Source: JACCXJ01 sp052387115
Lineage (GTDB): Bacteria > Pseudomonadota > Gammaproteobacteria > JACCXJ01
Assembly: GCA_052387115.1 (NCBI GenBank)
Contig: JBQTJM010000180.1
Location: 1 to 29,543, forward strand
DNA: 29,543 nt
Direction: 5' to 3'
A program made the position numbers and the translations under genes. Below the pieces are notes generated by a model, which saw only the letters and a program-made list of their open reading frames with translations, was not told the origin of the DNA and did no database searches. Positions 14,870-24,219 of the stretch are shown in pieces; position 1 is the first letter of the stretch, and each line of letters opens with the position of its first letter.

Positions 14870-16308
14870 TCCTCGACTATGTCGGCCTAGACGCGCTGCG
14901 TCGCAACCATCCCGCCTGGCGCCTGTTGCTGGCGGATTCGGTGCCGCTCGTCGCGAGCTTCCTGCATCGGGTGTTCGTGGTCCCCAACGTACGCGTGATA
15001 GCACGGGTCGATCTGGTGGAGAAGCTGGAGGACGAGTTGTTCGCCGTACGCCAGGCGTTGGGCCCGGAGGCCTTTCCGCGCGCGGCGGCGCATTACCTGG
15101 ACGACTGGGCGGGTGACGACAAGGGCTGGTTGCGCAAGTTCTATCCGCCGGGCTCGGACGACCCGCATTTCGACCTGACACCCGCCACCGAAAAGGCGCT
15201 GACGTGGCTGGCGAGCCTGACGCAGCGGACCTTCGTCGGCACCGAGTCGCGGCTCATGACCGTGTTCGAGCTCTTGCGCCAGATGGTCGAAGGTTCCGAG
15301 ACGGATCCGGAGACCCGCATCCGCGAGCTCGAAAAACGCCGTGCGGAGATCGATAGGGAGATCGGCCGCATCCGCGCCGGCGACCTCCCCTTGCTGGACG
15401 ATACCGGGCTCAAGGACCGCTTCCAGCAACTGGCGACCACGGCGCGCGAGCTCTTGGGCGACTTTCGCGAGGTGGAGCACAACTTTCGCCTGCTCGATCG
15501 TCGCGTGCGCGAGCGTATCGCCTTGTGGGAGGGCGCCAAGGGCGCGTTGCTGGATGAGATCCTCGGTGAGCGCGACGCGATCGGTGATTCGGATCAGGGC
15601 CGAAGCTTCCGGGCGTTCTGGGATTTCCTGATGTCGTCGCAGCGCCAGGAAGAGCTGTCCGATCTGCTCGATCGGGTGTTCGGCCTGCCCGCCGTTCAGG
15701 CGCTCGAACCGGATGGACGCATGCGCCGGGTGCATTACGACTGGCTCACCGCCGGTGAGCACACACAACGGACGGTGGCGCTCCTGTCGCAGCAACTGCG
15801 CCGCTTCCTCGACGATCAGGCGTGGTTGGAGAACCGCCGCATCATGGAGATCCTGCATGGCATCGAGGGCCATGCGCTGGCCTTGCGCGCGTCGCCACCG
15901 GGCGGCGATTTCATGGAGATCGACGACACGGCGCCGAGCGTGGAGCTTCCCATGGAGCGGCCGCTTTACACGCCGCCCCTGAAGCCCTCTATAACCGCGG
16001 GGACCGTTGAGATGGGAGAAGAAGACCTCGACACCGACGCGCTTTTTTCCCAGGTGGTAATCGACAAGGCGCAACTCGCGAGCCGCGTGCGGCAGATGCT
16101 GCAGACCCGCTCGCAGATCACCCTCTGTGAGCTCGTCGAAGCGCATCCGCTGGACCACGGTCTGGCGGAGATCGTGGCATATCTGACACTCGCCAGCGAA
16201 GACAAGAAGGTTGTTTTCGACGAGGCGATCCGGGAACGACTCTCCTGGCAGGACGCGGAGGATCGCTGGAGAGCGGCGGAGCTGCCGCGGGTCATATTCG
16301 TAAGGTGA
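14866..16308 (+). CDS. jetA: Wadjet defence protein JetA (kleisin-like, DUF3375)
   Basis: JetA is the kleisin (MukF-like) subunit of the Wadjet condensin. The 480 residues start with GTG at 14866 and read MILDYVGLDALRRNHPAWRLLLAD, the typical DUF3375 N-terminus. An FVGTESRLMTVFELLRQMV segment follows near residue 125. A long helical middle part comes next, then a C-terminal winged-helix-like region (about 395-480) after an acidic/Pro-rich linker. The start overlaps the end of the neuD remnant (GTGA), so the operon now begins inside a broken gene. The jetB start is three bases beyond its stop. The DUF3375 type points to type I Wadjet. Family identity is strong from sequence plus the three following genes. 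Confidence 0.92.
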   Translation: MILDYVGLDALRRNHPAWRLLLADSVPLVASFLHRVFVVPNVRVIARVDLVEKLEDELFAVRQALGPEAFPRAAAHYLDDWAGDDKGWLRKFYPPGSDDPHFDLTPATEKALTWLASLTQRTFVGTESRLMTVFELLRQMVEGSETDPETRIRELEKRRAEIDREIGRIRAGDLPLLDDTGLKDRFQQLATTARELLGDFREVEHNFRLLDRRVRERIALWEGAKGALLDEILGERDAIGDSDQGRSFRAFWDFLMSSQRQEELSDLLDRVFGLPAVQALEPDGRMRRVHYDWLTAGEHTQRTVALLSQQLRRFLDDQAWLENRRIMEILHGIEGHALALRASPPGGDFMEIDDTAPSVELPMERPLYTPPLKPSITAGTVEMGEEDLDTDALFSQVVIDKAQLASRVRQMLQTRSQITLCELVEAHPLDHGLAEIVAYLTLASEDKKVVFDEAIRERLSWQDAEDRWRAAELPRVIFVR

Positions 16309-16311
16309 CGC

Positions 16312-16899
16312 ATGGAACAGGCGCCCGCGCTGTCCGCCGTCGTGATCGGTTTGATGAAGGGCGTGCTCTATCAAGAGAGCGATGCGGGGTCCTGGCAGGC
16401 GCTCTTGCAATTGCAAGCGCGGGTGCGGGATTACGTTGCCGTGCTGGGCCTCGATGTGATCCTCGACGAAGCCGAGGGCTACGCGTTCCTGCGTTCACGG
16501 AGCCTGGAAACGGGCGAAGCCGAAACGCCGCGCCTCGTGGCCCGGCGCCCGCTGTCATTTCCGGTCAGTCTGTTGTTGGCCCTGCTGCGCAAGAAGTTGG
16601 CGGAGTTCGATGCCGCCGGCGGCGATACGCGCCTCATCCTGTCGCGCGACGAGGTGGTCGAGCTGATCCGGGTGTTTCTACCCGAGGGCAGCAACGAGGC
16701 GCGCCTGATCGAACAGATCGATACCCACCTCAACAAGATCGCCGATCTGGGGTTCATCCGGCGCTTGCGACCCCAGGATCAGATGATCGAGGTGCGGCGC
16801 ATCCTAAAGGCCTTCGTGGCTGCGCAATGGCTGGCCGAGCTCGACGCGCGGCTTACGGTCTACCGGGCGCATGTGACGATCGCCCCGCCGGAGCCTTGA
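16312..16899 (+). CDS. jetB: Wadjet defence protein JetB (KITE-like, DUF4194)
   Basis: JetB is the MukE/KITE-like accessory subunit that binds JetA and the SMC heads. The 195 residues show the DUF4194 pattern: VIGLMKGVLYQESDAGSW near the start, YVAVLGLDVILDEAEGYAFLRSR, a RRPLSFPVSLLLALLRKKLAEFD helix, and a winged-helix tail with DLGFIRRL and QMIEVRRILKAFV. It starts three bases after jetA, and its TGA overlaps the jetC ATG (TGATG), so the subunits are translationally coupled. Confidence 0.92.
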   Translation: MEQAPALSAVVIGLMKGVLYQESDAGSWQALLQLQARVRDYVAVLGLDVILDEAEGYAFLRSRSLETGEAETPRLVARRPLSFPVSLLLALLRKKLAEFDAAGGDTRLILSRDEVVELIRVFLPEGSNEARLIEQIDTHLNKIADLGFIRRLRPQDQMIEVRRILKAFVAAQWLAELDARLTVYRAHVTIAPPEP

Positions 16900-19800
16900 T
16901 GGGCGACGAGCTCGCCAACCTCAGCCTGGACTTCGTCTCCGACGAAACCCTGGCCGGTTTCCGCCTGGAGCGGCTGGAGGTCTACAACTGGGGTACTTTC
17001 GACAAGCGAGTGTGGACGCTCCTTCTCGGAGGGCACAACGGGCTGCTCACCGGCGACATCGGGTCGGGCAAATCGACGCTCGTGGATGCCGTCACCACGC
17101 TCTTGGTGCCCGCGCACCGAGTCGCGTACAACAAGGCCGCCGGGGCCGACAGCAGGGAGCGGACGCTGCGCTCCTATGTGCTCGGGCACTACAAGTCGGA
17201 GCGCGGCGAATCCAGTGTAGCGGCCCGGCCGGTGGCCTTGCGCGACCACACGAGCTATGCGGTGATCCTCGGGATGTTCCGCAACCTCGGCTTCGACCAG
17301 ACGGTGACGCTCGCCCAGGTATTCTGGATGAAGGATGCGCAAGGTCAGCCGGCGCGCTTTTTCGTGGCCGCCGAACGCGACCTGTCGATCACCGGCGCAT
17401 TCACGGATTTTGGCGACGACATCACCAAGTTGAGAAAGCGCCTGCGCGCCCAGGGCGTGGACGTCTTCGACAGCTTTCCGCCCTATGGCGCGCAGTTCCG
17501 CCGCCGTTTCGGCATCGACAACGATCAGGCCCTGGAACTGTTCCATCAGACCGTGTCGATGAAGTCGGTCGGCAACCTGACCGATTTCGTGCGCGAGCAT
17601 ATGCTCGAACCCTTCGATGTGGAGTCGCGTATCCAGGCCCTGATCCAGCATTTCGACGACCTCAACCGCGCCCATGAGGCCGTGCTCAAGGCCAAGGCCC
17701 AGGTGGAGCGCCTCAGGCCTCTGGTGAACGATTGCGCCCGGCACGCCGAGGCGTGTGCCGAAGTGGATGATCTTCGTGCCTGTCGCGATGCGCTCAAGAC
17801 CTATTTCGCTGGGCTCAAGTCCGATCTCCTGAAAAAGCGCCTGGCCGTCCTCGCCGAGGAGCACGAACGCCTCGGGACACGGATCGAGACACTCGAAGAG
17901 CAAAAGCGCGGACAGCAGACCGAGGAACGCGAGCTGCGCCGGGCGATCGCCGAGAACGGAGGCGACCGCATCGAACGCATCGCCGACGAGATCAGGCGCA
18001 CCGAGGAAGAGAAAGGCCGGCGGTTCACGAAGGCGGAACGCTACGCCGAGCTGGCCGTCGACTTGGGTCTTCCGTTAGTAGAGAACGCCGAGGACTTTTT
18101 CGCCAATCGCCGGAGCTGCGAACGCCTCACCGAGGAGGGATCGGAGCGTGAGGCACGGGTCCAGAACGAGTTGAACGAGCGCCAGGTGGAGTTCGCGGCG
18201 TTGCGCAAGGAGCATGGCGAGCTCGGTGCCGAGCTGACGAGCCTGCGGGCTCGGCGCAGCAACATAGAAGAGGCCCAGATCGCCACCCGGACAGCGATGT
18301 GTCGAGCACTGGAGTTGCCGGAAGAGGATATGCCGTTCGCCGGCGAGCTCCTGCAGGTGCGCGATGAGGACAAGGGCTGGGAAGGCGCTGCAGAACGGCT
18401 GTTGCGCAACTTCGGTCTCTCGCTATTGGTGCCGGATCGGCATTACGTGAACGTCGCCGAGTGGGTGGATCGCACCCACCTCCGTGGCCGGCTGGTCTAT
18501 TTCCGGATACGCCAAGCCGCGGTCCGGTCGGTGATCTCGCTGCATCCCGAATCGCTGGTGAGAAAGCTCGCCATCAAGCCCGATACATCCTTCTACGAAT
18601 GGCTGGAACAGGAGCTCGCGCGTCGTTTCGATCTGGCCTGCTGCGAATCGCTCGTAGAGTTCCGGCGCGAAAACAAGGCGATCACACGCGCCGGGCAGAC
18701 CAAGGCGCCGGGTGAGCGGCACGAGAAAGACGACCGTCATCGCCTGGAGGACCGCAGCCGCTACGTGCTCGGCTGGAGCAACGAGGCCAAGATCGAGGCG
18801 CTGTCGCGCAAGACGCACGCCCTCGAAGAACGAATGGGGGTGCTCGGAGAGCGGATCGCAGCGCTGCAGGCGGAGCAGCGTGACATAAAGACCCGCTTCG
18901 AGTGGCTCAGCAAGCTCGGGGAGTACCGTGATTTCCGCGACATCGACTGGCGGCCGCTGGCCGCGGAGATCGCTCGCCTCGAAGAGGAGAAGCGCATCCT
19001 CGAAGCGGCGTCCGATCTGTTGAAGGCCCTCAATGCCCAACTGGCACAATCGGAGGCCGCGTTGGCCGAGACCGAACGCGCGCTTGACGCGCGCAAGGCG
19101 GATCTGGCCAGGATCGAGGAGCGACAGACGACCGCCCGGGGCTTGCTGTCCGAGGCGGAAACACTGCTCGACGCGGGGCAGGCCGCCGCCCATGACCGGC
19201 ACCTGGCGCGCATCGACGCGATGCGGGCCGAGGCCCTGGGCGAACACACGCTGACCATCGAATCCTGCGACAACCGCGAGCGGGACGTTCGCGAGTGGCT
19301 CACGGGCCGCATCGATGGCGAAGATAAGAAGATCGCTCGGTTGCGCGACAGGATCATCGATGCCATGCGCGGTTATTGCGAGGCCTATCCGCTCGATACG
19401 CAGGAAGTCGACGTCGGCATCGAGGCCGACGATGAGTTCAAGCGTATGCTGGATCGGCTCGACGCCGATGACCTCCCACGCTTCGAGGCGCGCTTCAAGG
19501 ACCTCCTCAAGGAAAACACCATCAACGAGCTGGCCAATTTCCAGTCCCAGTTGGCGCGCGAGCGCGAGACCATCCGGGAACGGATCGCGCGCATCAACCA
19601 GTCGCTGACCCAGATCGACTACAACCCCGGTCGCTATATCGTGCTCGAAGCGCAGATCGCGACCGATGCCGATATCCGCGACTTCCAGACCGATCTGCGC
19701 GCCTGTACCGAGGGAGCGTTGACCGGTTCCGAGGACGAGCAGTATTCGGAAGCGAAGTTCCTGCAAGTCAAACGCATCATCGAGCGCCTCCGTGGTCGCG

Positions 19801-20276
19801 AGGGACAGGCCGAGCTCGATCGGCGTTGGACCAGGAAGGTGACGGACGTGCGCAACTGGTTTGTATTCTCCGCCTCGGAGCGCTGGCGGGAGGACGGCAG
19901 CGAGCACGAGCATTATGCCGATTCGGCCGGTAAGTCCGGCGGGCAGAAGGAGAAGCTGGCCTATACCATCCTGGCCGCCAGCCTCGCCTATCAGTTCGGC
20001 CTGGAGTGGGGCGCCCTGCGTTCGCGCACCTTCCGCTTCGTCGTCATCGACGAGGCCTTCGGTCGCGGCTCGGACGAGTCGGCGCGCTTCGCGCTCGAGC
20101 TGTTCAAAAAGCTCAATTTGCAACTGCTGATCGTCACACCGCTGCAGAAGATCCACATCATCGAGCCCTATGTCTCCAGTGTCGGTTTCGTGCACAACGA
20201 AGAAGGTCGTGCCTCGCGGCTCAGGAACCTCTCGATTCAAGAGTACCAGAGGGAAAAGGAGGCGCATCGCGCATGA
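16899..20276 (+). CDS. jetC: Wadjet defence ATPase JetC (SMC/MukB-like)
   Basis: JetC is the SMC-like motor that extrudes DNA loops in Wadjet. The ATG at 16899 gives 1125 residues; a longer open frame upstream overlaps jetB and is not coding. Walker A is GDIGSGKST (52-60). The family block after it reads VTTLLVPAHRVAYNKAAGAD. Long coiled-coil segments, rich in Glu, Arg and Leu, lie at roughly 250-470 and 620-900, with a hinge-like region between them. The ABC signature is SGGQKEK (from 1013) and Walker B is FVVIDEAFGRG, with Asp1051 and Glu1052. All ATPase motifs are intact, so the motor should be functional. It overlaps jetB by one base and jetD by four (ATGA). Confidence 0.95.
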   Translation: MGDELANLSLDFVSDETLAGFRLERLEVYNWGTFDKRVWTLLLGGHNGLLTGDIGSGKSTLVDAVTTLLVPAHRVAYNKAAGADSRERTLRSYVLGHYKSERGESSVAARPVALRDHTSYAVILGMFRNLGFDQTVTLAQVFWMKDAQGQPARFFVAAERDLSITGAFTDFGDDITKLRKRLRAQGVDVFDSFPPYGAQFRRRFGIDNDQALELFHQTVSMKSVGNLTDFVREHMLEPFDVESRIQALIQHFDDLNRAHEAVLKAKAQVERLRPLVNDCARHAEACAEVDDLRACRDALKTYFAGLKSDLLKKRLAVLAEEHERLGTRIETLEEQKRGQQTEERELRRAIAENGGDRIERIADEIRRTEEEKGRRFTKAERYAELAVDLGLPLVENAEDFFANRRSCERLTEEGSEREARVQNELNERQVEFAALRKEHGELGAELTSLRARRSNIEEAQIATRTAMCRALELPEEDMPFAGELLQVRDEDKGWEGAAERLLRNFGLSLLVPDRHYVNVAEWVDRTHLRGRLVYFRIRQAAVRSVISLHPESLVRKLAIKPDTSFYEWLEQELARRFDLACCESLVEFRRENKAITRAGQTKAPGERHEKDDRHRLEDRSRYVLGWSNEAKIEALSRKTHALEERMGVLGERIAALQAEQRDIKTRFEWLSKLGEYRDFRDIDWRPLAAEIARLEEEKRILEAASDLLKALNAQLAQSEAALAETERALDARKADLARIEERQTTARGLLSEAETLLDAGQAAAHDRHLARIDAMRAEALGEHTLTIESCDNRERDVREWLTGRIDGEDKKIARLRDRIIDAMRGYCEAYPLDTQEVDVGIEADDEFKRMLDRLDADDLPRFEARFKDLLKENTINELANFQSQLARERETIRERIARINQSLTQIDYNPGRYIVLEAQIATDADIRDFQTDLRACTEGALTGSEDEQYSEAKFLQVKRIIERLRGREGQAELDRRWTRKVTDVRNWFVFSASERWREDGSEHEHYADSAGKSGGQKEKLAYTILAASLAYQFGLEWGALRSRTFRFVVIDEAFGRGSDESARFALELFKKLNLQLLIVTPLQKIHIIEPYVSSVGFVHNEEGRASRLRNLSIQEYQREKEAHRA

Positions 20277-21460
20277 CGGCCTGGACCACGCCCGAGGAGA
20301 TCCGCGGCCACGTGCTGCGGGTCTGGGATCGGGGACGATTGCTCGGGGGTTTGGTAAAGAGGGAAGTGTTGTTCCCGTTGCGCATCCCGTTCAAGGCGCC
20401 GAGCTCGATAGAACTGCGAGACAGCTTCGCGGAGGTCCAGCGCTGGTCGGCGATGTTGCGAGCGGCCGCGAAGGACGCAGGCCGCCCGGGTTTCCGTTTG
20501 GAGATGCGCAACGTCGATCACCGTGTCATCGGTAACAACGACGTACCGGTCGGGGTCTGGATCGATTCGCTGGACGATGCCCTGGCGTTGATCGGCAAGC
20601 GCCGTGAGACGGCCCACTTTCAGGATCTCTTGGCCGGCGCGGAACGGGTGTGCCCGGTGCTGGGGCCGTGGCTCGCCAAGCGGCCGCTGCGCGCGCTCCA
20701 ATATGCCGGACAATGGTCGCGGCTCCTCGATGTCGTGCAGTGGTTGCAGGCCCATCCGCGACCGGGCATCTACCTGCGCCAGGTCGATATCCCGGGCATT
20801 CACAGCAAGTTCATCGAGCAGCACAAAGGTGTGCTCGCGGAGTTACTGGACCTGGCGCTGCCGGCGGACGCCATCGATCGCGGCGCCAGCGGGACCGGCG
20901 GTTTCGAACGCCGCTATGGCTTTCGCGCGAAACCCATGACGATACGCTTGCGGTGGCTCGACCCTGCCAAGGCGGTGTCACCGGGCTTGACGGACATCAG
21001 CTTGATCCAGAACGAGTTCGCTTGGCTCGACCCCGACGTGCAACGGGTGTTCATCACGGAGAACGAAATCAACTTCCTGGCCTTTCCGGATGTCGCCGAC
21101 AGCCTGGTGATCTTCGGTGCCGGCTACGGTTTCGACGCGCTCGAACAGGCGCGCTGGTTACGGGACAAGATCCTGCGCTACTGGGGCGACATCGATACCC
21201 ACGGCTTCGCCATCCTCGATCAGTTACGCGCACGTTTTCCCGATGCGGGCTCATTCCTGATGGATCGGGACACCCTGCAGGCGCACCGGGACCATTGGAC
21301 AGAAGAGAAGATGCCGACCGGGCGCGACCTCCGCCGGCTCACGGCTGGTGAATGGACGCTCTACGACGACATCAGGTCGGATCGGCTGGGTCACGCCGTG
21401 CGGCTCGAACAAGAGCGGATCGGGTTCCGATGGCTGCAAGACGTCCTGAAAGTGTCTTGA
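20273..21460 (+). CDS. jetD: Wadjet nuclease JetD (DUF3322-DUF2220, Toprim-like)
   Basis: JetD is the topoisomerase VI-like nuclease that cuts small circular DNA after JetABC has extruded it. The 395 residues start at an ATG overlapping the jetC stop. The N-terminal DUF3322 part includes WSAMLRAAAK and VDIPGIHSKFIEQHKGVLAELLD (about 170-193). The C-terminal Toprim part has ITENEINFLAFP with Glu263 and Glu265, FGAGYG (281-286), and the metal-binding YWGDIDTHGFAILDQLRARFP (304-323). All expected acidic residues are present, so I infer an active nuclease. It closes the four-gene operon; a 136-base gap follows before the next gene. Confidence 0.94.
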   Translation: MTAWTTPEEIRGHVLRVWDRGRLLGGLVKREVLFPLRIPFKAPSSIELRDSFAEVQRWSAMLRAAAKDAGRPGFRLEMRNVDHRVIGNNDVPVGVWIDSLDDALALIGKRRETAHFQDLLAGAERVCPVLGPWLAKRPLRALQYAGQWSRLLDVVQWLQAHPRPGIYLRQVDIPGIHSKFIEQHKGVLAELLDLALPADAIDRGASGTGGFERRYGFRAKPMTIRLRWLDPAKAVSPGLTDISLIQNEFAWLDPDVQRVFITENEINFLAFPDVADSLVIFGAGYGFDALEQARWLRDKILRYWGDIDTHGFAILDQLRARFPDAGSFLMDRDTLQAHRDHWTEEKMPTGRDLRRLTAGEWTLYDDIRSDRLGHAVRLEQERIGFRWLQDVLKVS

Positions 21461-21596
21461 CCCGTCTCTGCTGCCCGACTACGCGCGCCGCGCCGGTGTA
21501 CAAACGGCAACACACTCGGTTATCGTTCACCGGCATGACGGCTATCAGGTGCTTGAGTGCCGGCGGCCGGTCGTCGATAAACACATCGTGAAGCCC

Positions 21597-23303
21597 ATGT
21601 TCACCCGCCATTACGCCCACTGGCCGCCGGCCCGGCCGAGGTCGCTGTTGCTGCCGACGACGAGCGTCTACGCCAACCTCGAGGCCTCGGCCGGGCGCGA
21701 CCCCGGGCACTGCGCGCTCGACTACTACGGCGACCGCATCTCCTACGCCGAGCTGCGGCGCCAGGTGGATGCCCTGGCCGGGTTCCTCCAAGGGAGTTCG
21801 GGTATAGAACGCGGCGATCGCGTCCTGCTCTACACGCAAAACAGCCCGCAGTACGTGATCGGCTATTACGCCATCCTGCGCGCCGATGCCGTGGTCGTGC
21901 CGGTCAACCCCATGAACCGCACCGAGGAGATCCGCCATTACCTCGAGGATGCCGGCGCGCGGGTCATGATCGCGACCCAAGATCTTTGGGCAGAGATCGC
22001 GCCGCTTCTGGGAACGACTGGGCTCGCGCATGTCGTCCTGGGGGCGTATTCAGATTATCTCTCGGCCGATCACCTTTCGGCCGACCATGGCCCGGGCCCG
22101 AGCGGATTGCCGGTGCCGGAATTCGTGCGGGCACCCCGGCAAGCGATCTCCGCGCCGGGGGTGACCGCGTTCGCGGAGGCGGTCTCCGCCGGGCTCGTGC
22201 CGCGGGAGCACCTCGCCCGAGACCATGACCTCGCCGTCATGCCCTATACCTCCGGCACCACCGGCAGGGCCAAGGGCTGCATGCACACCCACCTGTCCGT
22301 GCAGGCCACGACGAGCGCGATCGGGGAGTGGCGCGGGGATGCGCGCCAAAGCGTCGTGCTCGCCGTCTTGCCCCTGTTCCACGTGACCGGCATGCAGTCG
22401 GGCATGAACACCCCCTTGCAACTCGGCAGCACCATCGTGCTCATGACGCGCTGGGACCGCGATTGCGCCGCGCGCCAGGTCGAGCGCACGCGCGTCACGA
22501 CGCTCACCGCGATCACGACCATGATGGTGGATTTCCTGGCCAATCCCGACCTCGACCGTTACGACCTCTCCTCGCTCTCGTGGGTGGGCGGCGGCGGCGC
22601 GGCCATGCCCGAGGCGGTGGCGCGTCTTTTGGAGGCCAGGATCGGCCTGCCCTACATCGAAGGCTATGGGCTCTCGGAGACCATGGCGCCCACGCATTTC
22701 AACCCGACCCAAAGGCCCAAGAGACAGTGCGCCGGGATCCCGATGTTCGATGTCGATGCACGGATCCTGGACCCCGAGACCTGCGGCGAGCGCGGCCCGA
22801 TGGAGATCGGAGAGATCGTCCTGCACGGCCCGCAGATCTTCCAGGGATACTGGAACAACCCCGCGGCCACGGAAGAGGCCTTCCTCCAGCACGACGGCAA
22901 GCGCTTCTTCCGCACCGGCGATCTCGGCTACTACGATGAGGACGGGTATTTTTTCATCACCGATCGCTTGAAGCGCATGATCAACGCCGCCGGTTTCAAG
23001 GTCTGGCCCGCGGAGGTCGAGGCCCTGCTCTACGCACATCCCGACATCCAGGAGGCGTGCGTGATCGCCTCTCGCGACCCCTATCGGGGCGAGACCGTCA
23101 AGGCCGTGATCGTCCCGAGGCCCGAGGCATCCGGGCATCTGCGAGGCGAGAACATCACCACCTGGGCACGCGGGCGCATGGCGGCCTACAAGGTGCCGCG
23201 TATCGTCGAGTTCGTAGCGGAGCTGCCGAAGACCGCGAGCGGCAAGATCCTCTGGCGCCAGCTTCAGGAAGACGAGAACCGCCGCACCGCGATGATTGTT
23301 TGA
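21597..23303 (+). CDS. Acyl-CoA synthetase, AMP-forming (long-chain fatty-acid-CoA ligase type)
   Basis: This is an adenylate-forming enzyme that activates a carboxylic acid with ATP and CoA. The ATG at 21597 gives 568 residues; in-frame GTG codons at 21549 and 21588 are alternatives. Motifs in order are the P-loop YTSGTTGRAKGCMHTH, VGGGGAAMPEAV, the A5 segment YGLSETMAPTHFNP, the A7 segment FFRTGDLGYYDEDGYFFITDRLKRMI, GFKVWPAEVEALLYAHP and the catalytic-Lys segment LPKTASGKILWRQL. The substrate cannot be read from the sequence; medium or long fatty acids are most likely. The last 21 bases, including the stop codon, are repeated at 24167-24187. Confidence 0.9.
   Translation: MFTRHYAHWPPARPRSLLLPTTSVYANLEASAGRDPGHCALDYYGDRISYAELRRQVDALAGFLQGSSGIERGDRVLLYTQNSPQYVIGYYAILRADAVVVPVNPMNRTEEIRHYLEDAGARVMIATQDLWAEIAPLLGTTGLAHVVLGAYSDYLSADHLSADHGPGPSGLPVPEFVRAPRQAISAPGVTAFAEAVSAGLVPREHLARDHDLAVMPYTSGTTGRAKGCMHTHLSVQATTSAIGEWRGDARQSVVLAVLPLFHVTGMQSGMNTPLQLGSTIVLMTRWDRDCAARQVERTRVTTLTAITTMMVDFLANPDLDRYDLSSLSWVGGGGAAMPEAVARLLEARIGLPYIEGYGLSETMAPTHFNPTQRPKRQCAGIPMFDVDARILDPETCGERGPMEIGEIVLHGPQIFQGYWNNPAATEEAFLQHDGKRFFRTGDLGYYDEDGYFFITDRLKRMINAAGFKVWPAEVEALLYAHPDIQEACVIASRDPYRGETVKAVIVPRPEASGHLRGENITTWARGRMAAYKVPRIVEFVAELPKTASGKILWRQLQEDENRRTAMIV
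23283..23303 (+). repeat. 21-nt direct repeat flanking the nucleotidyltransferase module, left copy
   Basis: The last six sense codons and the stop of the acyl-CoA synthetase gene (RTAMIV and stop). The right copy at 24167-24187 matches at 20 of 21 positions, and weaker similarity continues about 12 bases upstream. It looks like an attachment-type or recombination repeat around the intervening module. Confidence 0.8.
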
Positions 23304-23495
23304 AAATGGCGCCTGAAAATGGGCATGCGCGTGAGGACACCGGCTGAGCGATCTCCTCTCCGGGCCGGGCCCCCGCAGGCGCCTCATCACCGCCATCCAC
23401 CGCGACGTGGGCTTGCGAAACGGCATTGACTCCATTATCCTTTCATTAAAGAACGTGCAAGAGCGGCGGAGAAGAGCCATGTCTATGATTAGGAA

Positions 23496-23690
23496 ATGAA
23501 AACGTCGCGTGTGATGCAAGTGGTCGGGAAAGCGCCCCTCAAGAAAGGACAGTCTGATTTGGCGTACTGGCAAACCCAGTCCTACGAGGCTCGTTTAGCC
23601 GCACTGGAAGAGATCCGTCGCGAGTATCATCGGTGGAAGTACGGTGCTGAGTCAAGATTTCAAAGAGTTTATAGGATCGTTAAACGATAA
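23496..23690 (+). CDS. Small protein partner of the nucleotidyltransferase (possible toxin-antitoxin pair)
   Basis: This encodes 64 residues, basic and helical. The central segment SDLAYWQTQSYEARLAALEEIRREYHRW matches a recurring type of small protein that I recall in front of stand-alone nucleotidyltransferase genes. The stop lies 47 bases inside the next gene, so the two reading frames overlap strongly, as expected for a coupled pair. Met7 is an alternative start. GC content is lower than in the surrounding chromosome. The partner role is inferred from context; no biochemical function is known to me. Confidence 0.7.
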   Translation: MKTSRVMQVVGKAPLKKGQSDLAYWQTQSYEARLAALEEIRREYHRWKYGAESRFQRVYRIVKR

Positions 23691-24084
23691 CGGTGTGGAA
23701 TACCTGATTATTGGAGGATACGCCGTCGCGTTTCATGGGTACCCACGATATACCAAAGACCTCGATATATGGATTCAAGTTTCTACAGACAACGCAACGC
23801 GCATGATTAAGGCGCTGGCAGACTTCGGCTTTGAATCGTTGGGATTGACTGAGAATGATTTCATGGAGCAGGATCAGGTAATTCAACTTGGCCATCCCCC
23901 GAACCGAATCGATGTAATTACAGGGGTAGATGGCGTGGAATTCAGCCAATGTTATCCATCGCGCTTGAAAATAGAAATCGACGGCGTTGAAGTATGCTTT
24001 ATCGACCTCGATAATTTGAAGAGGAACAAGAAAGCGTCAGGGCGGCATCAAGACCTGGCTGATCTGGAAAACCTGACGCACTGA
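23644..24084 (+). CDS. Nucleotidyltransferase-fold protein (DUF6036-like), toxin-antitoxin or defence type
   Basis: This encodes a 146-residue minimal protein of the polymerase-beta nucleotidyltransferase superfamily. The start is GTG at 23644. The fold motif is visible as YLIIGGYAVAFHGYPRYTKDLDIWI (about 20-44), with the GG loop and the metal-binding D-x-D (DLDIW). A third acidic residue is likely in NRIDVITGVDG. The C-terminal segment LDNLKRNKKASGRHQDLADLENL is typical of this family. Such proteins modify RNA or proteins by adding nucleotides and often act as toxins or antitoxins. Codon use is AT-richer than its neighbours, and the gene pair lies between direct repeats, so it was probably acquired as a unit. 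Confidence 0.82.
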   Translation: MLSQDFKEFIGSLNDNGVEYLIIGGYAVAFHGYPRYTKDLDIWIQVSTDNATRMIKALADFGFESLGLTENDFMEQDQVIQLGHPPNRIDVITGVDGVEFSQCYPSRLKIEIDGVEVCFIDLDNLKRNKKASGRHQDLADLENLTH

Positions 24085-24166
24085 GGCAGTAGAGCCTTCC
24101 ATGACGATCGCCATCGTGGACCTGGCAACGATTGAACAGGGTCGGATCAAACAAGACCGAAACTGT

Positions 24167-24187
24167 CGCACCGCGATGATTGGTTGA
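24167..24187 (+). repeat. 21-nt direct repeat flanking the nucleotidyltransferase module, right copy
   Basis: It matches the end of the acyl-CoA synthetase gene at 20 of 21 bases. Read in the same frame it gives RTAMIG and a stop. It appears to be the duplicated target or the displaced original gene end. The unit between the copies is 863 bases. Confidence 0.8.
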
Positions 24188-24219
24188 TCACGAGACGGGG
24201 CCGATCCGGGCCCCACGCT

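Noticed and set aside
16305..16898. A long N-terminal extension of JetC in the same open frame.
   Set aside because: It overlaps jetB in another frame, is Arg-rich and has no family match. The ATG at 16899 fits the JetC N-terminus and the TGATG overlap.
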